A stretch of DNA of 37,575 nt from DASXRC01 sp036506495 (GCA_036506495.1 DASXRQ010000062.1:1-37575), one strand, 5' to 3'. Shown: positions 1 to 8,473, counted from the first letter of the stretch. Notes: a model not told the origin generated them from the sequence alone. Program-made: numbers and translations.

Positions 1-98
1 CCGCGCGCGTGCTCGGCACGCACGCGGGTGCGGTTCGCACGGCGGCGTACCGCGGCCTGCGCCGGCTGGCGAGCCGCGTACGCCGTTCGTCCTCGTAA
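1..98 (+). CDS. ECF-type sigma factor, C-terminal fragment (partial at window edge)
   Basis: Reading in the frame whose codons begin at base 3 gives a 31-residue tail ending in TAA at 96-98. It contains VLGTHAGAVRTAAYRGLRRL, which matches the second helix-turn-helix of sigma region 4.2 in ECF sigma factors (pattern LG-x-x-x-GAVR-x-x-x-RGLRRLA), followed by a basic end. The start and regions 2 to 4.1 lie outside the window. The next gene on the same strand, 54 bp away, encodes a one-TM protein of a type often paired with such sigma factors. What is seen is only the short tail; the family assignment rests on that motif and the neighbour. Confidence 0.7.
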   Translation, partial: ARVLGTHAGAVRTAAYRGLRRLASRVRRSSS

Positions 99-152
99 GC
101 CAGTCGTGGTCGATGTGACATCCTCCAGCTCGCCGGCGCCAGTTGTTACGAG

Positions 153-956
153 ATGAGACTTCCTCGGCGATACCCCGCGCTCGATCGGGCGACCGCGGAG
201 GCGCTGCTGAGCCGCCGGCTCCCGGAGCGCGCCTCCGACGACGCCCGCTGCGAGGCAGAGGTCCGCGTCGTCGCCGCGCTGGTCGAGGCCGCGTCGTGGC
301 GAGGACCCGCCGAGCTCGCCGGTGAGCAGGCGGCGCTGGCGGCGTTCCGGGCCGCCGGGCTGAGGACGGCGGCACCGACGGGCGCGCCGTCGCGCATCCG
401 TGCGACGGCGCGCCGGCTCACGATCGTCCAGCTAGTTGCGGCGATCGGTCTGGCCGGCGGCGGCGTGGCGTTCGCGGCCGCGGCCGGCCTGACGCCCAGC
501 CCGCTGCGCTGGCCGGCGGCATCCGACCCGGCCGCCGCGCCGGCACCGCCCCGGGCTGGCGTGCCGGTGTCCTCGCCGGTCCTGGTGGCGCCGCCGACGT
601 ACCCGCCGTACGTGCGGCCGATTCTGCCGCCGGTCGTCACCCAACACCCGCCCGCCGGCGTGCCTATCGCCGACCAGTCGCAGGCGGTGGCACCGGTCGA
701 CGAGGCGGGCCACGAGCCCCGCGCCGACCCACCGGCTAAACCGACGCCGGCGAATCCGACGCCGGCGAAGCCGCCGACGCACGGTCCATTCCGGCCGCCG
801 ACGCACGGTCCATCCCGGCCGCCAACGCTGAGCCCTGCCACCCCGCCGACACCCGTGCCAGCCACGCAGCCCACGCCTGGACCGCCCCGACCGGCGGCTG
901 CGCCTTCCATGCCCGCCCCACATCAGCCGCACGGCAACCCCGGCCGCCCCGGCTAG
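153..956 (+). CDS. One-TM protein with Pro-rich repetitive outer domain; putative anti-sigma partner
   Basis: This 267-residue protein starts at ATG 153. An N-terminal cytoplasmic part of about 90 residues is helical and Arg/Ala/Glu rich, with the segment ELAGEQAALAAFRAA (about residues 53-67). One hydrophobic segment follows (about residues 93-112). The rest, to the C-terminus, is Pro/Ala/Thr-rich and probably extracellular. I recall similar N-terminal segments in actinomycete proteins encoded directly after ECF sigma factors, and here the sigma tail lies just upstream. No zinc-binding HxxxCxxC anti-sigma motif is present, so the anti-sigma role is inferred from position and topology. The outer domain carries an 8-residue tandem repeat (PPTHGPFR-type). 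Confidence 0.7.
   Translation: MRLPRRYPALDRATAEALLSRRLPERASDDARCEAEVRVVAALVEAASWRGPAELAGEQAALAAFRAAGLRTAAPTGAPSRIRATARRLTIVQLVAAIGLAGGGVAFAAAAGLTPSPLRWPAASDPAAAPAPPRAGVPVSSPVLVAPPTYPPYVRPILPPVVTQHPPAGVPIADQSQAVAPVDEAGHEPRADPPAKPTPANPTPAKPPTHGPFRPPTHGPSRPPTLSPATPPTPVPATQPTPGPPRPAAAPSMPAPHQPHGNPGRPG
771..890 (+). repeat. 24-bp tandem repeat encoding PPTxxPxx octapeptides
   Basis: Five in-frame 24-bp units encode PPTHGPFR, PPTHGPSR, PPTLSPAT, PPTPVPAT and QPTPGPPR. The first two units are almost identical at DNA level (about one mismatch in 24), so the array looks recently expanded; later units have diverged. It lies in the predicted extracellular part of the one-TM protein and could change copy number without shifting the frame. 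Confidence 0.8.
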
Positions 957-1506
957 GGGAGGAACGCCGGGCGGGCGGCCGCCCCCGGACGCCCGCCCGG
1001 CCGTCCCATCGCACGCATCGCATTCGAGTTCGTGTCGGAAAATCGACGCGGTGCTTGTGCTTCATGCGAGATAGAGATACCCAGATCTCAAATGTGGTAA
1101 GTGCGTACTCCGTCGCACTGCCCGGGGGCGGTTGATCAGGCGACGTGGCCTGATCGCCAGTGCGGTCTGTAGCCACTTCTGCGAGAGCAGGAGGACGTGG
1201 ATGGCCGCCCTCGAGGCACGACGCACCCGGTGGGTGCCGCGCCGAACAAGGGCGCCGCCCAGGGCGGGATTGATTCCCACGACCGGCGCTGACCGCCCGC
1301 GCCGCATCTTCGTCTATTCGTCCCGACGTCTTGATGTGTTGGGCACATACATGCATACGCCGGGCTGCGTTTTGAGCCCAATTCTGTCCGCTTACCGTGT
1401 CGGGCCGTTCACGGCAGCGGGCCACGTGGTGTCATCCGGACGTTGCGGGACTGGCACCCGATGAGACCTGAAGGTCCATGGCCACCTCAAGTGGGGAAGT
1501 AAATCA
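957..1506. other. 550-bp intergenic region without a credible gene
   Basis: It holds the hairpin at 966-1001 and, at its right end, the leader of the secreted-protein gene. A GGGGAAG ribosome binding site at 1493-1499 stands 7 bases before ATG 1507. A weak promoter-like pair (TTGATG at 1331-1336 and CATACG about 17 bases on) is possible but not convincing. Base composition is visibly less GC-biased than in the genes. Short open frames here, such as 1132-1464 on the plus strand, have no recognisable protein features and I do not call them. Confidence 0.5.
966..1001 (+). terminator. Strong GC hairpin after the one-TM protein gene
   Basis: A perfect 12-bp inverted repeat, GCCGGGCGGGCG (966-977) and CGCCCGCCCGGC (990-1001), encloses a 12-base loop. 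It begins 10 bases after the stop codon. There is no T-tract, as is common for actinobacterial terminators. Confidence 0.65.
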
Positions 1507-3540
1507 ATGGGGATAAATGTAAGCATGAGTAGGCTCGGGCGACGGCGGTGGGTGACCGCCGGGATCGCCGCGCTGCTTGCGGCCGCGGCAGTTACCGCCT
1601 TCGGTGCCGCGCCGGCGTCGGCGGTGCACGACACCGGCGCGTTCGAGCTGGATGGCAACGCGGTCAATGGCGCCGCGCCGGGCGACGACTGGGACAACGT
1701 CTGTCACCAGGTGCTCGGGACAGACTGTTCGACGAGCAACAACACGAGTGCGTTCGGCGGCGCCACCTCCGTCGACTGGGTCGCCGAACCCAACCTGAAC
1801 GCCAGCATCTTCACCGGCGGCGGTTCGAAGGACCCGCAGGATGTCAGCCAGTGGGCGTGGAAGGACGGCGCGGGTGGTCTGCCGGACAAGGACAACCTGC
1901 TGCACAGCTTCGCGGCGCGATACCTGACGCCGTCGGGCGACGTGCTGTACTTCGGCTCGGACCGCTATGACAACAGCGGCGACGCGCAGGAGGGGTTCTG
2001 GTTCTTCCAGAACGAGATCAGCCTCGGCTCCAACAGCATCGGCGGTGGCACCGGCTTCAATGGCGTGCACAAGGCCGGCGACCTGCTGGTGATCAGCGAT
2101 TTCAGCAACGGCGGCACCACCTCGACGATCACCGTGTACAAGTGGGATCCGACCTGCACGAAGACGACCGGTAGCACGGTCGGAACGTGCGGTGACGCGA
2201 ACCTGCGCAACCTCGGTACGTCGACCAGCGCCAACTGCGCCACGGCCGCGGCGAACGACCAGTTCTGCGGCATCGTCAACCCGACCACGATCACCATGCC
2301 GTGGTCGTTCACGGACAAGAGCGGAACGCCCAACAACGGAGCTCTGAACGGGGAGTTCTACGAGGGTGGGGTCAACCTGACCGCCCTGGGCCTCGCCGGT
2401 ACGTGCTTCGCGTCGGTGGCAGCGGAGACCCGCTCGTCCACATCCACCACGGCGACGCTGAAGGACTTCGTCCTCGGCAAGTTCGGCGCGTGCCAGACCG
2501 AGGTCCACACGCACTCCAGCATCACCGGGTCCACGTCGATCGGCACTGGTTCGGTGTCGGTGAGCGACCAGGCGACGGTCACCGTGACCGGCATCTCGAC
2601 CTGGACCGGCCGCCTGCAGTTCAGCCTGACCGGACCGATGGGCTCGCCTCTGGAGACGACCCAGAACATCGGCGGCCAGATCACGGTGACCAACAGCACC
2701 ACCCAACCTGTGCAGTCGGCCACGGCCACCGTCACCGCGGTCGGGAACTACTGCTGGCACGCGGTGTTCACCTCGGACACGCCGGGGGTGCCGAACGGTA
2801 CCGATGACGGCGTGAACGAGTGCTTCACGGTAACCCCGGTCACACCCGCGCTGGCCACGCAGGCCGGTGCCGGCCCGGTGACCTTGGGCCAGCCCATTAC
2901 CGACACCGCGACGCTGACCGGTACGGCGAACCAGCCGGGCACGCCTGCGATCAATCCGACCACTCCGGGCGCGCCAGCAGACGGCACCATCACCTTCACG
3001 GCGTTCGGCCCCAACAACTGCACCACGGTGGCGTTCACAACCACGGTTTCCGTGAGTGGTGACGGAACCTACGGTCCGGTGAGCTTCACACCGACCGCGA
3101 TCGGCACCTACCACTGGGCCGCGGTCTACAGCGGTGATCCACCGAACACCAACGGAACGTCGCACAACCTCGATTGCACCGACCCCAGCGAGAACGTCAC
3201 CGTCACCACTACGACGGTGAGTACCTCGGCCCAAACCTGGCTGCCCAACGACACCGGGACCGTCGCTACGGTTGGCGGAGCGCCGCTGAACGGGACGCTG
3301 TCCATCCAGCTCTACACCGGCGACAACTGCGGTGTCACCTCGGGCTCGGCGGTCCCCGGCCAGCTGTACTCGACGACGTTGACGAACGCCACGTCCCCGG
3401 CGACGCTGACCACGAACAACACGTCCTTCTCGGTCACCGTCACCTCAAGTGTCTCTTGGCTGGTCACCTTCGCGAGCAGCGATCCCAACGTGACTGGCTC
3501 CAGCCATTGTGAATCGACGAGCCTGACCATCACGAACTGA
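1507..3540 (+). CDS. Secreted protein with C-terminal Ig-like repeats, function unknown
   Basis: The 677-residue protein has a classical Sec signal peptide: RLGRRR, a hydrophobic run at about 16-33, and an APASA cleavage site after residue 39. The mature N-terminal half (about 40-330) is Gly/Asn/Asp rich with several Cys residues and no family I can name. The C-terminal half carries beta-rich Ig/HYR-like repeats; two end in similar strands (GNYCWHAVF...TSD and GTYHWAAVYSGD), each followed by an N-x-C-type segment. There is no LPxTG sorting signal, C-terminal TM or lipobox, so it is probably released or bound non-covalently. ATG 1507 is supported by GGGGAAG; ATG 1525 is an alternative. It stands alone between two hairpins. 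A surface or adhesive role is inference. Confidence 0.85.
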   Translation: MGINVSMSRLGRRRWVTAGIAALLAAAAVTAFGAAPASAVHDTGAFELDGNAVNGAAPGDDWDNVCHQVLGTDCSTSNNTSAFGGATSVDWVAEPNLNASIFTGGGSKDPQDVSQWAWKDGAGGLPDKDNLLHSFAARYLTPSGDVLYFGSDRYDNSGDAQEGFWFFQNEISLGSNSIGGGTGFNGVHKAGDLLVISDFSNGGTTSTITVYKWDPTCTKTTGSTVGTCGDANLRNLGTSTSANCATAAANDQFCGIVNPTTITMPWSFTDKSGTPNNGALNGEFYEGGVNLTALGLAGTCFASVAAETRSSTSTTATLKDFVLGKFGACQTEVHTHSSITGSTSIGTGSVSVSDQATVTVTGISTWTGRLQFSLTGPMGSPLETTQNIGGQITVTNSTTQPVQSATATVTAVGNYCWHAVFTSDTPGVPNGTDDGVNECFTVTPVTPALATQAGAGPVTLGQPITDTATLTGTANQPGTPAINPTTPGAPADGTITFTAFGPNNCTTVAFTTTVSVSGDGTYGPVSFTPTAIGTYHWAAVYSGDPPNTNGTSHNLDCTDPSENVTVTTTTVSTSAQTWLPNDTGTVATVGGAPLNGTLSIQLYTGDNCGVTSGSAVPGQLYSTTLTNATSPATLTTNNTSFSVTVTSSVSWLVTFASSDPNVTGSSHCESTSLTITN

Positions 3541-3592
3541 ACCTGGACCGGACTCGGCTCGGGCCGAGATCGGACCGAAAGGAAGAGGGCGC

Positions 3593-3621
3593 TGTGGGCC
3601 CCGGCAACGCCGGGGCCCACA
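3593..3621. terminator. Bidirectional terminator between convergent genes
   Basis: A perfect 13-bp stem, TGTGGGCCCCGGC (3593-3605) and GCCGGGGCCCACA (3609-3621), with a 3-base loop AAC, sits between the secreted-protein gene (stop 3540, plus) and the reductase gene (stop 3627, minus). It is positioned to end both transcripts. Confidence 0.8.
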
Positions 3622-3626
3622 CGCTG

Positions 3627-4502
3627 TCACTGGGACAGGAACCGCGCGAGCGCGCTCATGTCGTGGTCGCCGAGACCGGCGGCGACCGCCGCCCGGACCA
3701 CCTCGGCGTTGGTGTGCGTCTGCCGGAGCTGGGCGCCCACCCGTTGACCGAGCCGCTCGATCAGCTCGAGGTCCTTGGCGACCAGGTCGAGCGTGAACGC
3801 GACCGGTGTCTGTTCGGGGTGCTCGAAGGCCGGCCGCTTGTAGTGCACGAACGGCGCGGCCACGGCGCTCGCGGCGAAGACCTCGTACGCGGTGGCGCGG
3901 GGCACCCCGGCGCGCTCGGCGAGGACGAGCGCCTCGCTCAGCGCCTGGTTCAACGCGTGGATAACGAGGTTCGTCGCCAGCTTGACCACGCTGCCGGCGC
4001 CCTGTGCGCCCACGTGGAAGACCTGCCTGGCCAGCACGTTCAGCACCGGCCGCACCCGGTCCAGCGCCTCGTCCGGGCCGCCCACCATGAACGTCAGCTC
4101 GCCGCGCTCGACCAGCGGGACGCTGCCCGAGACCGGCGCGTCGAGCAGCGTGGCGCCGCGCGCCGCTACGTGCGGGCTCAGGTCGCGTACGGTCTCCGGG
4201 TCGATCGTGCTGGTCTCGACGACGACCGCGGCGGGGCGCAGGCCGGCCACGAGGCCGTCTGCGCCGGCGTACGTCCGCCGGACGGCCTCGTCATCGGCGA
4301 GCGAGACGAGCACGACCTCGCCCCACGCGGCGGCCTCGCGCGCGGTCGTGGCGACGCCGACGCCGACGCGCGAAGCGAGCTCGGCCGCCCTCGCCGACGT
4401 GCGGTTATATACGACGACGTTCACCCCCGCGTCGCGGAGCCGGGCCGCCATCGCGCCACCCATCCGCCCGGCGCCGACGACCGCGACCCCGACGTCGGTC
4501 AT
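3627..4502 (-). CDS. NAD(P)-dependent beta-hydroxyacid dehydrogenase (3-hydroxyisobutyrate dehydrogenase family)
   Basis: The product (291 aa from the chosen start) has the family order: Rossmann loop GAGRMGG (residues 10-16), substrate-binding DAPVSGS (121-127), and GSVVKLATN (170-178) with the catalytic Lys174 and Asn178. The family oxidises or reduces 2-hydroxymethyl or 3-hydroxy acids (3-hydroxyisobutyrate, tartronate semialdehyde, related compounds); the substrate cannot be read from sequence. I chose ATG 4502 because it forms an ATGA overlap with the upstream SDR stop; ATG 4514 in frame would add MAAD. It is the last gene of the seven-gene minus-strand operon, followed by the hairpin at 3593-3621. 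Reduction of a pathway semialdehyde is a reasonable inference. Confidence 0.9.
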   Translation of the reverse strand: MTDVGVAVVGAGRMGGAMAARLRDAGVNVVVYNRTSARAAELASRVGVGVATTAREAAAWGEVVLVSLADDEAVRRTYAGADGLVAGLRPAAVVVETSTIDPETVRDLSPHVAARGATLLDAPVSGSVPLVERGELTFMVGGPDEALDRVRPVLNVLARQVFHVGAQGAGSVVKLATNLVIHALNQALSEALVLAERAGVPRATAYEVFAASAVAAPFVHYKRPAFEHPEQTPVAFTLDLVAKDLELIERLGQRVGAQLRQTHTNAEVVRAAVAAGLGDHDMSALARFLSQ

Positions 4503-5200
4503 GTCAGCAGCCAACCGCCGTCGACCCGAAGCGTGACACCGTTGACCGCCGAGTTGCGCATGAGGAACACGACCGCGTCGACGACCTCCGCCATCGTGGC
4601 GAGCCGGCCGAGCGGGGTCTGGGCGACGAACGCGTCGAGAACCGCGGCCGGCTTGTCGCGCCAGAACGGGCTGTCGCCGACGATCCCCGGCTGGATCGTG
4701 TTGACCCGGATCGGGGCGAGCTCGCTGGCGAGCGAGTTCATCATGCCCATGACGCCGCCGTTGACGGTCGAGACCGTCGTCGAACCGGGGTAGGGGCGGT
4801 CCTTCGCCCCGCCCCCGAAGAGCACGATCGAGGCGTCGGGCGCCATGCGGGGCAGCAGGGCGTGGACGACCTCGGTGTACCCGACGAGCTTCAGCGTGAC
4901 CAGCCGAAGCGCCCGGTCGATGTCGTAGTCGCCGCAGGTGTTCACGTCCCGCTCGATCGCGGCGAGCACGAGGTGGTCGACCCGGTCCATGCCGGTCAGG
5001 GCCGGCCCGATGTCGGCCGGCCTGGCCAGGTCGAATCCCAGCCCTCGGGCCCGGCCACCCAGCTCCTTCGCGACCTGCTCGGCCCGGCCGGCGTCGCGTC
5101 CGGTCACCACGACGTCGTCGCCCGCGGCAACGAGGTGACGAGCCAGCTCCAGTCCGATCCCGGCCGTGCCACCGACGATGACGACGTGTTGCTCAGCCAT
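4499..5200 (-). CDS. Atypical short-chain dehydrogenase/reductase lacking the Tyr-Lys pair
   Basis: The 233-residue SDR fold is clear: cofactor loop GGTAGIG (10-16), a DL motif near 57, ELAPIRVNTIQPG (160-172) and a C-terminal RVDGG. The usual YxxxK is not there. Aligning the conserved following helix places Val143 and Asn147 (VSTVN) at the Tyr and Lys positions, and the strand that normally supplies the catalytic Ser reads VLFGGG. Related SDRs with a VNGA/VNGG segment exist, so this is probably a real subfamily and not a damaged gene. It may bind NAD(P) without classical catalysis or use other residues. The start overlaps the bicupin stop by 8 bp and has GGGAGG 5 bases upstream. Confidence 0.87.
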   Translation of the reverse strand: MAEQHVVIVGGTAGIGLELARHLVAAGDDVVVTGRDAGRAEQVAKELGGRARGLGFDLARPADIGPALTGMDRVDHLVLAAIERDVNTCGDYDIDRALRLVTLKLVGYTEVVHALLPRMAPDASIVLFGGGAKDRPYPGSTTVSTVNGGVMGMMNSLASELAPIRVNTIQPGIVGDSPFWRDKPAAVLDAFVAQTPLGRLATMAEVVDAVVFLMRNSAVNGVTLRVDGGWLLT

Positions 5201-6095
5201 GCTCGCCTCCCGCGGTCAGCGCCTCGCGCAGGTACGCCCAGTCGCGCACGAAGCGGTACGAGTGCCGGCCAGGGGGCTGCGGCGACTGGGTCTCGAGCCA
5301 GCGCAGCGCGGCACCGCCGGCGTTGGCGAAGCCGTGCACACAGCCCACGCCGGCCCACGCGACGTCGCCCGCACCGAGGCGGTACCGCTCGCCGTCGAAC
5401 GTCGCGTCCACTGTGCCCTCGAGGAACAGGTAGGTCTCCTCGAACGGGTGGTCGTGCGGGCCGGCCGCCCCGTCCGGGTCGTACTGCACCATGAACATCG
5501 TGGTCAGCCGGGCGCCGAGGTCGCTGTCGACCATCATCTTGACGGTGATCCCGCTGTATACGAGCAGCGCGGTGCGCATGCTCGCGGAGACCGCGAGCAT
5601 GCTCTGCCCCTGCTTGGCCACGTCCAGGTGGGCGGGTGTGATGTTGCCGAGCCGTCGGGTGCGCGGGTCGCGCACGTCGACCGCGATCGGATCCCGTTCG
5701 GGCAGCGGCGCCGCGAGGACGGTGTCGCCGTCGAACCGGTCGCGGGGGACCGGGCCCTGCATCTCCGCCCACCGGACGGGCTCGTCGCCGTCGTTGCGCC
5801 AGGCGTGCGTGACTCCGACCGGCAGCAGCGCGTAGTCGCCCGGCCCGAGCCGGAACGATCCCTCGGAGGTGTCGAGCACACCGACACCGTCGAGCACGTA
5901 CGCGCTCTCCTCGAACGAGTGCACGTGCGCCGGGACGCTGCCGCCCGGCTCGAGCACGCAGACGCCGAAGCCGGTGTGGACGGATCCGGCGGACTCGTCC
6001 ACCACCGTCCACCGCCGGTAGCCCCGCGCCGTCGCGGACCAGCCGCCCGGCGCCTCGTAGCGGGCGTCGGCGGCCCCGCGTACCAGATGACTCAT
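5193..6095 (-). CDS. Bicupin protein of the catabolic operon
   Basis: The 300-residue protein has two cupin barrels, each with a complete metal set. The first has H57, H59, E63 (AHVHSFEE) and H97; the second has H214, H216, E220 (PHDHPFEE) and H254. Two-barrel cupins include ureidoglycine aminohydrolase, gentisate/quercetinase-type dioxygenases and oxalate decarboxylases. I see none of their diagnostic segments strongly enough to choose. In an operon with a deaminase-type amidohydrolase and a molybdenum hydroxylase, a hydrolase or isomerase on a nitrogenous intermediate is an attractive guess. The start forms an ATGA overlap with the amidohydrolase stop, and the end overlaps the SDR start. 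Confidence 0.85.
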   Translation of the reverse strand: MSHLVRGAADARYEAPGGWSATARGYRRWTVVDESAGSVHTGFGVCVLEPGGSVPAHVHSFEESAYVLDGVGVLDTSEGSFRLGPGDYALLPVGVTHAWRNDGDEPVRWAEMQGPVPRDRFDGDTVLAAPLPERDPIAVDVRDPRTRRLGNITPAHLDVAKQGQSMLAVSASMRTALLVYSGITVKMMVDSDLGARLTTMFMVQYDPDGAAGPHDHPFEETYLFLEGTVDATFDGERYRLGAGDVAWAGVGCVHGFANAGGAALRWLETQSPQPPGRHSYRFVRDWAYLREALTAGGEHG

Positions 6096-7447
6096 GCCGC
6101 AGCGGCCTTGCGCCGCTCGGCCTCGGCCACCAGGTGGTCGCGGGAGCTGTTCACCAGGTCGCGCGCCCTCGCCACGTCGGCGAGCAGCTTGCCGTCCCGC
6201 TTGCGGAACTCGCCGGCGACGAGCACGGACTCCACGTTGGACACATCCGCGCAGAGCGTGACGGCGGCCACCGGATCGTGGATGGGAGCCATGTTGATCG
6301 CGGTCGCGTCGATGATGACCACGTCCGCCTGCTTGCCCGGCGTGAGCGAACCGGTGCGGTCCTCGAGGCCGGCGACGTGTGCGCCGTTGACCGTCGCCAT
6401 CTCGAGCATCTGGCGGGCCGTGAGCAGGCCCTCGGCCGGCACGTCACGCTCCCACAGGATCGCGAGCGCCCGCGCTCGCTCCGAGCCGAAGGCCGCCCGG
6501 ATCTCGGTGAACATGTCGCCGGGCACCGTGGTGACGACGTCGATCGACAGCGACGGGCGTAGGCCGTAATCCAATGCCTTGACGACCGGCGGCCAGCCGT
6601 GGCCCATCTGGACCTCGACCTGCGGGGCGATCGAGATGGTCCCGCCGCTGTCGGCGACCAGCTGCCACTCCTCGTCGCTGAAGTAGCAGCAGTGGATGTA
6701 CGTCGTGTCGGGGCCGAGCAGGCCCAGCTTGGACAGCGCCTGGATCATGCCGAATCGGCCCGCGAGCCGGCCCATCGCGACGTGCACCGTGAGCGGGATG
6801 GCGAGGTCGCGAGCGAGCCGCCACTCCGAGAGCACCACCTCGTCCTTGCAGAAGCCGGTGCCGCGCGTGGCCAGCGCCATCGTGAGCAGACCAGAGTCGG
6901 AGGAGAAGTACGTCTCCCGGACCCGGCGCACGTCGTCGCCGGGGATCGCGATCGAGCTCTCGAACCAGTAGTCGGCGAGCGACGTGTTCGCGCTGCCGTA
7001 CGCGTACTGGGCCCGGATTCCGGTTTCCTGCAGCGCGCGGATCCCGGCGTCGGGGTGCTCGGGGGTGTTGTTGATGTGCGACCAGTCCACCAGCGTGGTG
7101 ATGCCCGCGTTGAGGCACTCCAGCGACCCGGCGAGGTTGCTCGCGTACACGTCCTCGGCCCGGTAGCACGGCGCGAACGTGTCGAGCACCTCGACGAAGT
7201 AGTCGTCCAGGGTGGCGTTGGGCGCGCAGTTGCGGATCGCCGCCTCCCAGGTGTGGCGGTGCGTGTCGACGAAGCCCGGCATGACGATGCGGCCGGTCGC
7301 GTCGACGATCTCCGCGTCGGCGTCGATGCCGCGGTCGACGGCGGCGATCCGGTCGTCCTCGATCAGGACGTCGCCCGGTGTAAGGTCGCCGACCTGCCGG
7401 TCCATGGACAGGACGGTGCCACCACGGATGAGGATCCGATTGCTCAT
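6092..7447 (-). CDS. Metal-dependent amidohydrolase (SsnA/TrzN/guanine deaminase-like)
   Basis: The 451-residue protein has the subtype-III amidohydrolase metal set: H63 and H65 (DTHRHTWEA), H222 (VHVAMG), H252 (YIHCCYF) and D303 (SIDVVTT). N- and C-terminal beta-sandwich segments are present (IRGGTVLSMD and LTPGKQADVVIID). Family members deaminate or dechlorinate purine, pyrimidine and s-triazine rings or hydrolyse hydantoin-like rings, usually through one Zn or Fe. The IRNCAPNATLDDYF stretch after HxH is typical of the SsnA/Trz branch. ATG 7447 has AAGGAGAA upstream. It lies 30 bp after E1 beta and overlaps the bicupin by ATGA. It probably hydrolyses an amidine or amide on a heterocyclic intermediate; the real substrate is unknown. 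Confidence 0.9.
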   Translation of the reverse strand: MSNRILIRGGTVLSMDRQVGDLTPGDVLIEDDRIAAVDRGIDADAEIVDATGRIVMPGFVDTHRHTWEAAIRNCAPNATLDDYFVEVLDTFAPCYRAEDVYASNLAGSLECLNAGITTLVDWSHINNTPEHPDAGIRALQETGIRAQYAYGSANTSLADYWFESSIAIPGDDVRRVRETYFSSDSGLLTMALATRGTGFCKDEVVLSEWRLARDLAIPLTVHVAMGRLAGRFGMIQALSKLGLLGPDTTYIHCCYFSDEEWQLVADSGGTISIAPQVEVQMGHGWPPVVKALDYGLRPSLSIDVVTTVPGDMFTEIRAAFGSERARALAILWERDVPAEGLLTARQMLEMATVNGAHVAGLEDRTGSLTPGKQADVVIIDATAINMAPIHDPVAAVTLCADVSNVESVLVAGEFRKRDGKLLADVARARDLVNSSRDHLVAEAERRKAAAA

Positions 7448-7477
7448 GGCGCTTCTCCTTGGGGGGCGGGACGCGGG

Positions 7478-8473
7478 TTAATAGGCGGCGAGCGCGCGGA
7501 CCGTCGCGATCACCTTGTCGACGGTGGGGATGACCTGCTCCTCGAGCGTGTCGGCGAACGGCAGCGGAACGTTGGCGGCCGCCACCCGCTTCACCGGGGC
7601 GTCGAGCAGCTGGAAGCCCTCGTCCGCCACGACCGAGACGACGGTGCCGCCCCAGCCACCCTGGAACGGGTTCTCCTCGACCACGACGAGTCGCGAGGTG
7701 CGTTCGAGTGAGCGCAGCACGGTGTGCATGTCGAGCGGTATCAGGCAGCGCAGGTCGATGACCTCCGCGGAGATGCTCTCTTCGGCGAGCCGTTCGGCCG
7801 CCGCCAGCGCCATCGGAACGGTGGACGCGAGCGCGACGATCGTCACATCGCTGCCCTCCCGGACCACGGCCGCCCGGCCCAGCTCGACGACGTGATCCGG
7901 CGGCGCGACCGGCCCCTTGCTCGCGAACAGCGCCTTGTGCTCGAAGAACACGACCGGGTCGTCGCTGCGGATCGCCGACGCCATCAGGCCGACCACGTCG
8001 GCCGGGTTGGCGGGGGCGACGATCTTCAGTCCGGGTATGGCGAGCGCCCAGTTCTCCACCGACTGCGAGTGCTGTGCGCCGAACCCGAGCCCGCCACCGT
8101 TGGCCGTGCGCACGACGAGCGGCAGGGTGACCTGCCCGCCGGTCATGTAGCGCATCTTCGGGATCTCGTTGGCCAGGTAGTCCCAGCAACAGGCGAGGAA
8201 GTCGCTGAACATGATCTCGGCGACCGGGCGCATGCCGGTCATCGCGGCGCCCATCGCCGCCCCGACGATCGCCTGTTCCGAGATCGGGGTGTCCCACACC
8301 CGCCCGGGCCCGAACTCGTTGTACAGCCCCACCGTCGTCTTGAATACGCCCTCGGGTGCGCCGATGTCCTCGCCGAGGCAGACGACCGTCGGGTCGCGGC
8401 GCATCTCCCGGGCGATGCCCTCGGCGACCGCCTCCCGGTACGTCGTCACGCCCGGTGTGTTCACGTCCGCCAC
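7478..8473 (-). CDS. 2-oxoacid dehydrogenase E1 component, beta subunit (TPP-dependent)
   Basis: The product (331 aa) matches PDH/AcoB-type E1 beta: TYREAVAEGI near the start, GEDIG (34-38), DTPISEQ (61-67, containing the Glu that activates TPP) and a C-terminal transketolase-C domain with ALASTVPMAL and VVVEENPFQGG. GTG 8473 is chosen because GGGGGT lies 6 bases upstream; GTG 8464, which forms a GTGA overlap with the E1 alpha stop, is the alternative. It pairs with the adjacent E1 alpha to make an alpha2beta2 enzyme that decarboxylates a 2-oxo acid. No lipoyl E2 or E3 gene lies nearby, so the acceptor must be encoded elsewhere or differ. A much longer frame (to 9205) is an artefact of the E1 alpha gene. 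Confidence 0.93.
   Translation of the reverse strand: MADVNTPGVTTYREAVAEGIAREMRRDPTVVCLGEDIGAPEGVFKTTVGLYNEFGPGRVWDTPISEQAIVGAAMGAAMTGMRPVAEIMFSDFLACCWDYLANEIPKMRYMTGGQVTLPLVVRTANGGGLGFGAQHSQSVENWALAIPGLKIVAPANPADVVGLMASAIRSDDPVVFFEHKALFASKGPVAPPDHVVELGRAAVVREGSDVTIVALASTVPMALAAAERLAEESISAEVIDLRCLIPLDMHTVLRSLERTSRLVVVEENPFQGGWGGTVVSVVADEGFQLLDAPVKRVAAANVPLPFADTLEEQVIPTVDKVIATVRALAAY

Noticed and set aside
1132..1464. 110-residue plus-strand frame in the 957-1506 gap
   Set aside because: No ribosome site, no hydrophobic segment or motif, and atypical composition for a gene here.
957..1506. c-di-AMP (ydaO) or other known riboswitch in the leader of the secreted protein
   Set aside because: I could not find the conserved riboswitch core sequences; only a generic leader and hairpin are visible.
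1504..3234. 576-residue minus-strand open frame opposite the secreted protein
   Set aside because: Low-complexity Arg/Val/Gly composition and no motif; the plus strand has a clear signal peptide, ribosome site and repeats.
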